Source: Notospermus geniculatus
Lineage: Eukaryota; Nemertea; Pilidiophora; Heteronemertea; Lineidae
DNA: 64,000 bases
Assembly (NCBI GenBank): GCA_002633025.1
Contig: NMRB01000633.1
Coordinates: 1-64,000 of the forward strand
Reading direction: 5' to 3'
The stretch's first letter is position 1. The number at the start of each line of letters is the position of its first letter. The notes beneath the pieces were generated by a model, which was not told the origin of the DNA, ran no database searches, and worked only from the letters and a program-made list of their open reading frames with translations. Positions 47,809 to 58,600 of the stretch are shown piece by piece. The translations under genes and the position numbers were made by a program.

Positions 47809-48096
47809 GGCCTTATCGCACCTAGCACATGGCGGCCAATCAGCATAAATCAGCGAAGCGGAAAGGGCCCAACCATCAGCGCCCCCGCAGTACATTCACA
47901 ATGCATCGCCCTATGCATGGCGTGCATTTTTTGTCAACATTGGCCAATAAAAGTCACTTCCAAAAGCCTGATGTGCCTAAACTAACTAGCTACGTGGGCG
48001 GCGGTATAAAGTGATTCAAGTGGATCAATTATTGACCACTGATCGTCTTCGCGATCGCCAAAAATCGATGATTAGTCCATGTAAACAACGCCAAAN

Positions 48097-48416
48097 AGCA
48101 GCAATGTTTTCTCTGATTATCGGTAATATATACACGTTTCTAACGTCTGTGTTAGCATGGTTAGTTTGTGTGCTAGGCTACGTCACTTTTCATTCATTGA
48201 CACCACCACACTGCACTGCACTGCACACCACCAGTCTGTCAGTCATGCAGTGCAGTGCAGCATGCAGTACAGTGTGTATGTATGTAGTCATGGTAGTAGT
48301 GGCCCAGCAGCCTAGACTAGGCCTTTTAGTAGGCTACTGTGCATGCATTTGGCATGTGCGTGATGTGTAGGCCTACAGGGGGCAGTGCGGTTTGGCTGGC
48401 TGGCTGTCGTGTACAT
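48097..48416. repeat. Duplicated block, copy 2
   Basis: Near-identical to 47,238-47,808 minus the MITE. The N at its left border suggests that two haplotype contigs were joined, not a true tandem duplication. Confidence 0.85.
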
Positions 48417-48462
48417 TCAATTCCTGATACTGATAATAGTGTTAGTGTTAATTTCATTTCAG

Positions 48463-48526
48463 ATGTGATACTCGCCCTCGAATAGTTCTTCTAATGGGGA
48501 TGAGAAACCGGCATTATCTTTTGTAG
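48463..48526 (+). promoter_or_regulatory. Upstream open reading frames in the SLC7 5' UTR
   Basis: After the tttcag acceptor (exon start 48,463) the UTR begins with ATGTGA, a start codon followed at once by stop. A ten-codon upstream frame, ATG GGG ATG ... TTG TAG, occupies 48,494-48,526, ending 25 bases before the main ATG at 48,552. Such frames commonly lower or condition translation. Confidence 0.5.
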
Positions 48527-48551
48527 CTAGTCCTCTCATTTGCAAATCAAA

Positions 48552-51500
48552 ATGAGCATTCGTATGAAGAGACGCCACCACCATCGTGAAAAAGCAAAGC
48601 ACCGGGAGTTTTCAGATGTCCCACTGCTTCCTCAGTCCTCCACCTCTGACACAGAAAGTTACTCCTCATCTATCCTTTCTGATGAGGAGGAGACACACAA
48701 CCAGCAGCGTCAGCAGGCAACGACTTTGGACCTCCATGATGGCAAACCCTTGGAAGAAGTCCTCCTCGATGACGAGTCTACAAAATATGTGCGTCTTAAA
48801 CGTCAACTCGGGCTCCTAAGTGCTGTGAGCGTCATCGTAAATTCTATGATTGGAAGTGGCATTTTTGTCAGCCCGAAAGGAGTGCTAGTGCATGCAGGAT
48901 CAATTGGATTGGCTATGATTATCTGGACTGTCAGTGGCATATTTGCCCTACTTGGGTCGCTATGTTATGCCGAGTTGGGAACAACACTCCCATATTCTGG
49001 TGGCATTTACATTTATATAAATGAAATATTTGGAGGATTGCCTGCATTCTTGACCATGTGGATCACAATGATAATTCGATCCCCAGCAGGAACTGCTGTT
49101 GTATCTCTGACATTCGCATTTTATTCAGTTCAGAATTTTTTTGATGGATATCCAGTTCCACAGTCTGCAACACGATTGATAGCGGCTACCTTGATTTGTA
49201 AGTTCATCAGAGTTGCCTCTCTGGTTATCTCTTTTGCAGCAAATTATATCGATTCAATGAGTCATTGACTGAATAGCTACAAAAAAGGGAAGTCTCTGTG
49301 ACCTCTAAAGTGAAAAAAAAACGAACTCCCAGCATGTCATTTTCGAACTTCATTTCTTCTCTATGTCTGATCTATTTTCAGTGTTCCTGACCTTTATCAA
49401 CTGTTACAATGTTAAGCTTGTGACCAGATTACAGAATTTCTTCATGTTTGGAAAGCTATTGGCTCTCGGCCTCATCATTGTGATGGGAGTTGTCCAGCTG
49501 TGTAAAGGTAGGCTAGTATTTACTACTCATAAAATGTTCAAATTGTATTTCGTTGTAAGTTTCATTCACTCCCAATTGGAATTGGACTCAGCTACCATAT
49601 GGTGAGGTTCACTCAGTAGACTATCATACAAAATTACATTTCCATTACATTATATCATTACAGGAATTCAAATGAATGACTGGCAGCAGCCTGTTGTGTA
49701 TAGATTATTTATGGTAATGAGGTACCTGACAGCAGGTGTCCATCACCAGTCATAAACTTATGATTTATCAATCAATGGCCCTAATTCTCCATTTTCAATA
49801 CAATTTACTCACGTGCAGGCCGGACAGAGAACTTCCATGAAGTGTTCAGAGGGACCACTCATGATCCAGGACAGATTGCATTATCCATTTACGCTGGCAT
49901 GTTTGCATATTCTGGCTGGTGAGATATTTGTACAGTTTCATTTGCATAGGATGCTGATTTATTTTAAAATCATGGCAGGACAATGCTAACAGTCCAGTAG
50001 ACATTGATATATTAATCTGAATTACCAGATGATTAGAACTATTATGTCTTCATTTCAGGGATGGTGTGAACTGTTTAACAGAAGAAATAAAGAATCCATC
50101 CCGGTAATAATTGAAGTTGTTCATGACAGGAAGATAAGACCAGCACTATGACATGTGTGGTCATTACACTTGCGCAGGCTATTTCTGTTTGCCAATTTGA
50201 CTGATTCTGGTCATGTTCAACTCAGTCCTGAGTTTGACTACTAACTACTACAAGGGCATAAAGATGACCTCCAAATATGAACTACTCCAGTCCCACTCAC
50301 CTGACATTTCTGAAGCCAATTTAGTCAGGGAAGTGACATGTTGATGGAAAACAATACTTGCCTGCGGTGCTCTCTTGGTTGCAATATCCTTAGCTAGGTA
50401 AAAACATCCAGGGGCGGGTCCAGGATTTTGGAAAAGAGGGGGCGCCCTGTGCTAGGAACATTGAAATTTGCAGTGAATTTCAATGGTTTGCCCCAAATTC
50501 CAGAATTTCATGGTTGATTACGGATTTGTTAGCCAGAGGGGGGCATATGCCCCGCTTGGATCTGCGCCTGACATCATTATGTTTTTTTCTGTAGTCTTGT
50601 CTGTGTCTTGACCATGTACCAATACAGCATCTTCTGGCAAATTTTCAGGAATCTTCCCATTGCCATTGCAATAGCCATACCACTCGTCACATTAGTATAC
50701 CTTTTGACGAATATCGCTTACTTCACTGTATTGTCACCTGAGGAAATCATAGCATCGGATGCAACTGCTGTGGTAGGTGAATCTATCTTGATTTGTATGC
50801 TTTGTTATCACTAGTATTCTTTTTCAAAATGATATATTATCTAGTAGTTGGTCTGCTGTTTACCGTATGATAAGTCATTATCAAATGTTCTTTTCCTCCC
50901 TCCATATTCCTAATCTTACCAACTGTATACTCTGGTTGCAGGACTTTGCTAAGGTGGTTTTAGCGCCTGTGTCCTGGATTATGCCTATATTTGTGGCATT
51001 ATCAACCTTTGGCAGCGTAAACACTAGTATATTGTCATTCTCAAGGTGTGTCCAAAATTTTGGAAGTCTAAGGTCAAAATTAAGGTGCTCCAAATTTCAG
51101 GGTGTTGGTGGATGATAGGTGGTTTTCATGCAATGCAAAGTCCCTTTCAAGTCTCAGGTGATGTTGCCATGCCTCTGCACTATTCTAGTACCGGTACACA
51201 TTAGAAATTGCTCCTTTTCATGCATGTCCCATGGCTTTGCTCCCACAATCATTTTCCTTACATGCACAAGTCCTCAGGGTCCCATTTGTATCATAATAAA
51301 TATGTACAGTGTACAGTACTGTACATACCTTATGCATGCACTCTTCGGGTTATCGGTGCCACATACAGCAACCTCAACTCCACAAGCAGTCTTCAACATG
51401 TTCAATACCCTCATCAATTCGCCTGTTGGAGTGGTGTGGGCTTGATCCGTAAGTCCACATTTTTGTGGGGTAGGAGTGAGCGTGACGAACTACTGATTAC

Positions 51501-53577
51501 CTCAGGACGACATTTAGCCCAGGTTGACATTAACTCAGGATGTCCACTTATTGCTGTCGGCCTGAAACGTCACTTTATCACTTCCTCATTCATCCAACAG
51601 TCATTTTCTCTGTCATACTTGCATCGTGGGATTTAAACAATCATAGCCCACTTTCAGGAATTCAGGGTCAGTTAATGCACAAATTCTATTGCCTACTGCA
51701 CGGTGATGCGGTATCAATTTTTCCATGCTTTTGATTACAGGTTTTTGGGATGAAGGTGCTGGGACCTATGGCATGGATCATGTCTATTTTTGTAACATTG
51801 TCAACATTTGGCACTGTAAACAATGCTTTGTTGACCACTTCAAGGTTTGTATTCAGAATGTGGGTCAGATGCAGGGGTGTCATTCTGGCATGCGTGATCA
51901 CATGGCAGAATCATCAGGCTTGGGTGCACAGGCCCCCCTTTTAATACCTACTAGGATGTTGCACAAATTGATTTGGTCAGATTGGCAAGGTGGCATTTTC
52001 ACGGCGTGTCACCTCAGATGATGTTGGTTCAATTTCTGATTCACCAAATCGCATATGTGGAAATCATTTTCACAACTGAAGATTTTAGCAAGAACTTTGT
52101 TTTTCTCTTGTATTATTTCTTGACTTTTATTGTAGTAGGGTACTGTACAGAGTTGTGTGATGCATGTTTTTAATTCTCAAGTCTGGGGCTAACTATCTTG
52201 GCACTTGCCTGTTACTCTTTCCTGAGATAACTTGCTCATATTTCAGAGTTCTGTTTGCTGGTGCTCGAGTTGGCCATCTTCCATCTGGTGTGTCCATGGT
52301 CAACCCCAAATTCCTAACACCTATGGTCACACTCTTAATCCTGGTATGTATTCTTATGTCCATGAAATGTTGTCAACTGAGTATGCCTTTAGTATTTTGT
52401 GACCAATAGCTGGGAATATGGTGAATTAATGTATGTTGAAGAAATTATCATCTAAGTGTCAACCCCTGGGTCTCATATTTTTGGGCGGAGCAAAGATTTT
52501 GAATGCCATCCGCAAACTTGTGGCATTTGGCTAATATTCCAATACACTAACAGTGATTTCAGTTCTTTCTTTGAACGTTAGGTGTCTCTGGGAGTTTCAA
52601 AAAGCTTACAAAAAAGGCTTTCTGCTTTTCAGTGTTCCTTCAGCTTATTGATGCTGGTGTCAGCCAATGTCTACAAAATGATTACGTACCTGGAGTTCAT
52701 CGAATCCTGTCTGCTTGGGGTGCCTATCATTGGAATGCTATATTTGCGATGGAAAAGGCCAGAAATTGAGAGACCACTAAAGGTACTGCAGGGTGTTATG
52801 GTTCTTTTACTAAAAGAGTTTAATAAGTTTAATATTTTGGATAGTGGTGGCAGAGCATTGTTCAGCAGCTGACCAGGTTTCCGCATTTGTCACTAGGTGG
52901 CAGATTCGCATACTTAGACACTTACCACTTGTTTAGCCTGCAAAAAGTTAACAGCTGGTCATGATTTGTAGATATGGTTTATAGCAGGTTAGTTTGTGGG
53001 AAGACTGGCAATTTAATTCCAGACCGTGCCTCTCACCTGGGATCTGAACTTACATTTTGAGTACATGGTCAATGTTGTTCCGTTTCACTTTCAGGTTTGG
53101 CTGTTTATCCCAGCGATGTATCTCCTCATCTCTTTATTCCTTGTGATCTTCCCCTGGTATGACAGTCCAATTGAGACTGTTATTGGGGTCGCCATGGTTT
53201 CATCAGGAGTACCAGTCTACCTGGTTATGATTAAATGGGAAAAGAAACCAAAGTGGATTGGACGGGCTTCAAGTAAGTGATATGAAATACTGCACAGCAC
53301 CAATGCTCAATCTCCAACACTTCAATACGTTGTTACACTGGTGCAGTGCCACAAACATGTGGTTTGTTATCATGATGTCCCGAGTTCATATCCCTTTGAC
53401 CCATTTTCCTCTGTCATGTCTGTGCCAGTTGACACACCTCATGCCCCAAGTCTATTTGTGAGACTTGTATTGCTTTCTGATCCTGACCTGTTTAACTGGT
53501 TGTTTTTTCCAGTTCATGTCACGAGATTCTTCCAGAAGCTTCTGTACGTTGTTGCAGAAGATAACCAGTTCGAGTAA
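48552..53577 (+). CDS. SLC7 amino-acid transporter, LAT/xCT light-chain type (10 exons)
   Basis: Plasma- or endo-membrane amino-acid exchanger of the APC fold with 12 helices. Exons: 48552-49197, 49382-49507, 49819-49918, 50059-50103, 50649-50772, 50942-51045 (alternative 51741-51844), 52247-52343, 52633-52782, 53095-53272, 53513-53577. Phases agree and total 544 residues with one alternative exon. The unusually long cytoplasmic N-terminus (about 80 residues) has a HHH run, a DXXLL-type DVPLL (22-26) and an acidic serine-rich part. Helix 1 carries [15 protein letters not shown] (about 98-112); helix 6 carries GMFAYSGWD, then [13 protein letters not shown] as in y+LAT/xCT. The heavy-chain cysteine before helix 4 is replaced by Tyr200 (DGYPVP). 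Sequence resembles xCT, y+LAT and LAT about equally, so the substrate is not assigned. Confidence 0.93.
50409..50570. mobile_element. hAT-like MITE in an SLC7 intron
   Basis: Ends CAGGGGCGGGTCCAGGATTT and CCCCGCTTGGATCTGCGCCTG are imperfect inverted repeats. The CAGGGGCGGATCC-type terminus is typical of small hAT elements. Flanks share ACATC but no perfect eight-base duplication is visible. Confidence 0.6.
50942..51045 (+). other. SLC7 exon 6a, first of a mutually exclusive pair (candidate)
   Basis: 104 nt, enters in phase 0 and leaves after two bases of a codon, between cag and GTGTGT. It encodes [20 protein letters not shown] then [14 protein letters not shown], which is transmembrane segment 8 in LAT1 alignment. 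Confidence 0.85.
51741..51844 (+). other. SLC7 exon 6b, second of a mutually exclusive pair (candidate)
   Basis: Also 104 nt with the same entry and exit phases, between acag and GTTTGT. It encodes [20 protein letters not shown] then [14 protein letters not shown], aligned residue for residue with exon 6a. Including both (208 nt) would shift the frame, so only one can be used per mRNA. Confidence 0.82.
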
Positions 53578-54016
53578 GAGGGCAGTGCCAAGAATCATGT
53601 GGAGCCAATTGAAATTATGTGCACGTCATCGGACTGCAGCGTCATTGAGTTCCCTGGGTGGGAATACATTGTACCGCAGTATGTGGATTGCCATGATGAT
53701 GCTGTCCAAGTATTACCTTTATTGCTGTATTGATTTGCTCCTGTAATTTGTTGTATTAGGCATATCATTCTAAGCCACGGAAGCTCCAACTTTGTCATCT
53801 TATTGAGGAGGATGGAGCAGAAATTCTGGTTCTGGTTTATGTGTAGGTTGGGAGCAAAACGAAATTGTGTTCATGACACAACTGGTGTCCCAAAAAAGTG
53901 TCTCGTCATATATTCGGGGACCACACATGGGGTGAACTTCTTGCTATTGAGGTGTATGTACAATCTTTGTTGTTTGATTGGATGTCATGTACTCACCAAA
54001 TGGTGCCTAGTCAACA

Positions 54017-54532
54017 TGTTATGGTATATTTTGAGGACTTGTAAATCAATGATCTATGTTTAGGGTGAGTCTGTCTTGAATGAGTGTGTTGAGTTTGTTT
54101 TTCAATGTGTGGTGATTTACTGAGTGTCTAGTGTAAGAAGTGTTTCTTCAAGATGATACAACTGAAAAACTTTCAGAGAGGAGGCCTAAATCAGTTCCAC
54201 GGGTAACACTCTCAGGTTCTTGTTACATGAGAGGGTGAGGAAAATACTCAGAACAGAACACAGTAGATTTGAAATAATTTGATGATATGAGTGATACACT
54301 GTATTGTGAATATCTTGGTTTGTAAAATTATGATATGACAACGATTCCATTATTGCCTTTATTGTTTTGGTGCCTTTGACATGTGCTTTGTTGATAGGGG
54401 GTGGTGTTGGATATTGTTCTTGAAAACGTGTTAGTCAGGGATTGCTGCTGGTCATAATATGTGAAAAACCCACTGAATTGACTTTGTGTTGGAAGGCAGA
54501 ATTATAAAGGTTAAACCTTTCAGCAGAATCTT
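54017..54532. repeat. Duplicated block, copy 1 (partner 54,534-55,016 and 55,177-55,209)
   Basis: Starts TGTTATGGTATATTTTGAGG and repeats immediately after the N at 54,533 with only a few base differences (for example TGGTGATTT against TGGCGATTT). This is a probable second haplotype. Confidence 0.92.
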
Positions 54533-55016
54533 NTGTTATGGTATATTTTGAGGACTTGTAAATCATTGATCTATGTTTAGGGTGAGTCTGTCTTGAATGA
54601 GTGTGTTGAGTTTGTTTTTCAATGTGTGGCGATTTACTGAGTGTCTAGTGTAAGAAGTGTTTCTTCAATATGATACAACTGAAAAACTTTCAGAGAGGAG
54701 GCCTAAATCAGTTCCACGGGTAACACTCTCAGGTTCTTGTCACATGAGAGGGTGAGGAAAATACTCAGAACAGAACACAGCAGATTTGAAATAATTTGAT
54801 GATATGAGTGATACACTGTATTGTGAATATCTTGGTTTGTAAAATTATGATATGACAACGATTCCATTATTGCCTTTATTGTTTTGGTGCGTTTGACATG
54901 TGCTTTGTTGATAGGGGGTGGTGTTGGATATTGTTCTTGAAAACGTGTTAGTCAGGGATTGCTGTTGGTCATAATATGTGAAAAACCCACTGAATTGACT
55001 TTGTGTTGGAAGGCAG

Positions 55017-55174
55017 GGCTGAGTTGCACAAAACTCATGTTAGCGCTAACATCATGTTAGCGCTAAACATCATGTTAAATGACGTAAAATGACAATGGAT
55101 TTTGACGTCATCTAACATAAAAGTTAGCGCTAACACCATGTTAGCGCTAACATGAGTTTTGTGCAACCGGCCCC
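55017..55174. mobile_element. 158-bp hairpin MITE present in only one duplicate copy
   Basis: The left end GGCTGAGTTGCACAAAACTC then ATGTTAGCGCTAAC is mirrored by GTTAGCGCTAACATGAG then TTTTGTGCAACCGGCCCC. The other copy has the empty site GGCAGAATTAT, so AG is duplicated on both sides (55,015-55,016; 55,175-55,176). The palindrome AGCGCT recurs four times inside. Confidence 0.9.
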
Positions 55175-55217
55175 AGAATTATAAAGGTTAAATCTTTCAG
55201 CAGAATCTTATTGGAAA

Positions 55218-55427
55218 GGTCTGTTGAATTTTTTTTTGCATTTATCAACTTCAGGGCGTCTTTTGCTTGCATCGTGTAGGCCTAGTCTCAGCTTTGTGGA
55301 ACAGGTTCCAGTTATTTTGTGCNGTCTGTTGAATTTTTTTTTTTTTTTTGCATTTATCAGCTTCAGGGCGTCTTTTGCTTGCATCGTGTAGTCTCAGCTT
55401 TGTGGAACAGGTTCCAGTTATTTTGTG
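55218..55427. repeat. Duplicated block around N 55,323
   Basis: GTCTGTTGAATTTTTTT to AGTTATTTTGTGC occurs on both sides of the N, differing in T-run length and in a TAGGCC insertion or deletion. This is again a probable haplotype join. Confidence 0.88.
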
Positions 55428-55654
55428 CATTCCATGGCCCTGAATCATGATAGCATTATGGTGTGATTGCCCGGTTAAACTAAGGGAGTTAGGTTTGTCA
55501 GCAGCTGTTTCTGCCACCAAGTGGACGATTACAGAGATGACTAGCTGTAATATTTTAACAGAGTATATCTATGTACATGTACCGGTACTTGTTTATGGCA
55601 AATCTAATTTATCCAACTGGTAAATGTTGTCTGTTATATCAATGCTTTGCATAA

Positions 55655-55660
55655 AATAAA
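55655..55660 (+). terminator. Candidate SLC7 poly(A) signal
   Basis: AATAAA followed by a T-rich stretch, at the downstream end of the non-coding region that follows the SLC7 stop codon. Confidence 0.5.
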
Positions 55661-58600
55661 GTTTAATTTATTGAATATGTGTCATAATTTGTCAGTGAGT
55701 ACCTATCACTATGATCACATGGAGTTATTGTCTTTAATTTTCTGAAAATCAAAGATCACGAGTCCCTGAACAGTCCATCACTTCTCCACGATTTCGGTCA
55801 GGCATTTTTAATAGTGAAGACAGATGGCTTGACATTCATCCGTCGGACTTCTTTATCTTACACACCGATGGAGTGGAATTCATAAGTAACGCTCCTGCCT
55901 CATCCTCTCTCAGACCCTTAAGCATCTTACAAGAGTCCATTGAACATGGTCCTCAATGCCCCAGTTTCCATTGCTCTTACAATTTGCATGCGCATTGTCA
56001 GCAGCATCTGGTGCGATACCCTCGCGCTTTCAAGCTCAATTTTGCTGAGATTGAATCGGTGTTCTGCCTTGGGGTTAAATTGGCTTCAATAGATCACCTG
56101 ACAAGGTTCTCATTTCTTCAGACAAGTGGTATCTTTTGAAGAAGACCCAAGAAGGATGGGAGATTTTGAATTTGATGGAGATTTTTCAAGTGATATGACA
56201 TGTTGCAGGTGGTTTTCGTTCGTCTTGTTGAGTGGGTTGACCCCTCAAGGACAAGCTTTACGAAAACATTTTGAAAATGTTTTCCAATTGATTATTGGCT
56301 AATTGGCACAAAGTAATGGGTGATACTGGTGTAATATCTGCTACTATTTCCGTACTTCACTGTTTCCCCTCATTTTTGGGAAATTCTGGCAGATAGATCG
56401 ACAGGTTTCACTGTTGTCAAATCGCAGCTTATTCCGTCAAGTAGGGTAACAATTCCAAATGGGGAACATTCAAAAACGCTACACCGGTACCTCAGCCGTT
56501 AGCACACAGACGCATATTGTTACAATGTTCTCCATATCTGGAGAACTGGTAGCAATGGTGTATTTTGAAAGGGAAACGCTTTCAAATGCTGTCCTTGAAG
56601 CCACAGTGAAATTCAATGAAAAACTAATACCACCTTTCACTAGGTTTGTATCACTGCTGAATGCGATCGACATTCTAGTTCTCCACCGCACAGGTGACGG
56701 GCCCCGCCCAACACAATCGCTCCTTCTAGTCGATGGCATCTTTGAAGACAAACCTTGCTAGGAATAGGTGCCTTCATTCCTTTCAACAATAGGATATGAT
56801 TATCTTCAGCAACAGGTAGCATCCCAAAGGCGGTGCAGTCCTAAGGGCATCTTCAGCGATGACAGGCTGATGTTTAAGGGACGCAACACAATGGCAAGGA
56901 AGTCATTTTAATTTGATATCATGTGCGTGATTCTGCCCTCACTGGATACGCCCTTTTCAAGAGGCAGCGTCCTTCGCGAGGGACAGGTTCTTAGATGCTG
57001 TTTAACAAGTAGACTACAATGAAAAGGAAGTTGCTGCCCCAGCAACTAAAGACGGAACCTTGAAGCTAATAACGATGAGAAAAATTTTCAAAATGTGCTC
57101 TTCTTGAACAGTTGCGTGCTTGTGATTTTCAAGCCGGGGAAGTGTTGACCTTGTGCGATGTTTTCCAAAGAGTTGTGCGACAGGTTTGCTGTCAGTATTT
57201 GTGGCACTTGTCAGCAGGCGATGTTCGAGAGTTTACAAGTTCGCTCCCTGGCAATCACACGTAGCCCACAATGATCAAAAGTTCCCACCTTGGACAGGGA
57301 TCAGCGTAAGAATTAGAACGGTTGAGGCAAAATCGTGCCCTGTGGTTACTTTTTCTTGACCCCTGCGCTCCCAAGTTACCCTCCCACCATTTAATCCCTC
57401 TCCATAGCTGTAAAACCAATGTTCCTTTTATAAGGGTGTAGGCTAATCGGCTCGTGGCTTGGTGAAAGATAATGGGTAAGGGGACACCGACATGTGAGAT
57501 CCAAACCCCTGTTGCATGGTAGGCTACCCTGAGCTGTGGGTGGATGTCACGCTGGTCATTTTCAACAAACCGCGTGCGAATTTACTCAGGAATTGTCCAG
57601 TTTATCATTCTGTCTCCTCTTTCGAGGAAACCACGTGTAGCCTATTGGCTACGTCATAAGACTACACCACAAGCGTTGTCGGCCCCCTTATGAAAAAATA
57701 TTCTCCATTTTACCATGGTGATTGGTAATTCTGGACGGTAAATGACAGTTTACCATGGTGAAAGAAGTTTTACCATGGTGAAAGCCAATTATACCATGGT
57801 AAACTGTCATTTACCGTCCATGATCGAATTACCATGGTAAAATGAAGATTTTCATAAGGGGGAGGGCGTAGCGATGTCACAAACTTGCTAGTCAAGATGG
57901 AATTAAGGGGGTCCATTGATGGAGCTGCATGTCGTCTGTTGATATGACGATCCCAGTTCCATCGGGTTGCCAAGTAGGCCTACGTTATGCATTCTAGCCA
58001 TCAATGAGTTTATCCCTGCCAAAACAATTGATAATCAGGGTCCAAATGAACAAGGATGTTTTTACTATCTTGTTAGCCGACAGAGTTTTCAAGTCGTCAA
58101 GGACCACTCCCTGCTCACCTCAGTTGGCCTCAGTGACAGCGAGGTGTTGTTTTTTGGGCTTGTCTTGCCAAGCCGCATCGTCTAATGTGCTTTTAGCATT
58201 GAAATGTCCGCCCCTCTTCAACGCATTCACTCAATGAGGGATTATACTCTAATAGGATTAATAAAACAACAAGGAGAAAGTTAAGCGTCAAAAATAGTGG
58301 ATGAACAACTCCTGAGTGCCAAGGGGGTTTATAACCATTTGGATTTAAGCCTACTAGGTTTTCGGTCTCATCTTTCGCTCCCTCCCTCGTTCTCCTCACT
58401 TCTGTGTCAACAATGATCAGTGCTAATCAGTGCTGGCTGAGGGAAAAGATCGCTGAAATGTAAACCGTCCCTTTAGGTTCAACAGTCCTCGAGTCCTGTT
58501 GCAGGGGATCTCAAACACTGTCAACAAAAGAGCGGTTTAGGTTGAAAATATGTCAAGAACAGACGAGATTATTTGAGGACTTGCTCTGTAGGTTGAACGG

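Larger units (their letters stand above)
53578..55660 (+). other. Probable SLC7 3' UTR with haplotype duplications
   Basis: No coding frame follows the stop. A good AATAAA lies at 55,655-55,660. The apparent length of about 2 kb is inflated by the duplicated blocks joined at N 54,533 and N 55,323. Confidence 0.5.

Noticed and set aside
50942-51844. Reading both 104-nt SLC7 exons as consecutive constitutive exons
   Set aside because: Joined together they add 208 nt, which breaks the frame into the next exon and would duplicate one helix.
53290-53450. Possible third tRNA-like SINE (B-box-like CGAGTTCATATCCC)
   Set aside because: No convincing A-box at the right spacing and no clear match to the other two copies.
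56459-56761. 100-codon open frame in the right-hand gene-poor region
   Set aside because: The opposite strand is also open over much of it, no splice or promoter support is visible, and the translation matches nothing I recognise.
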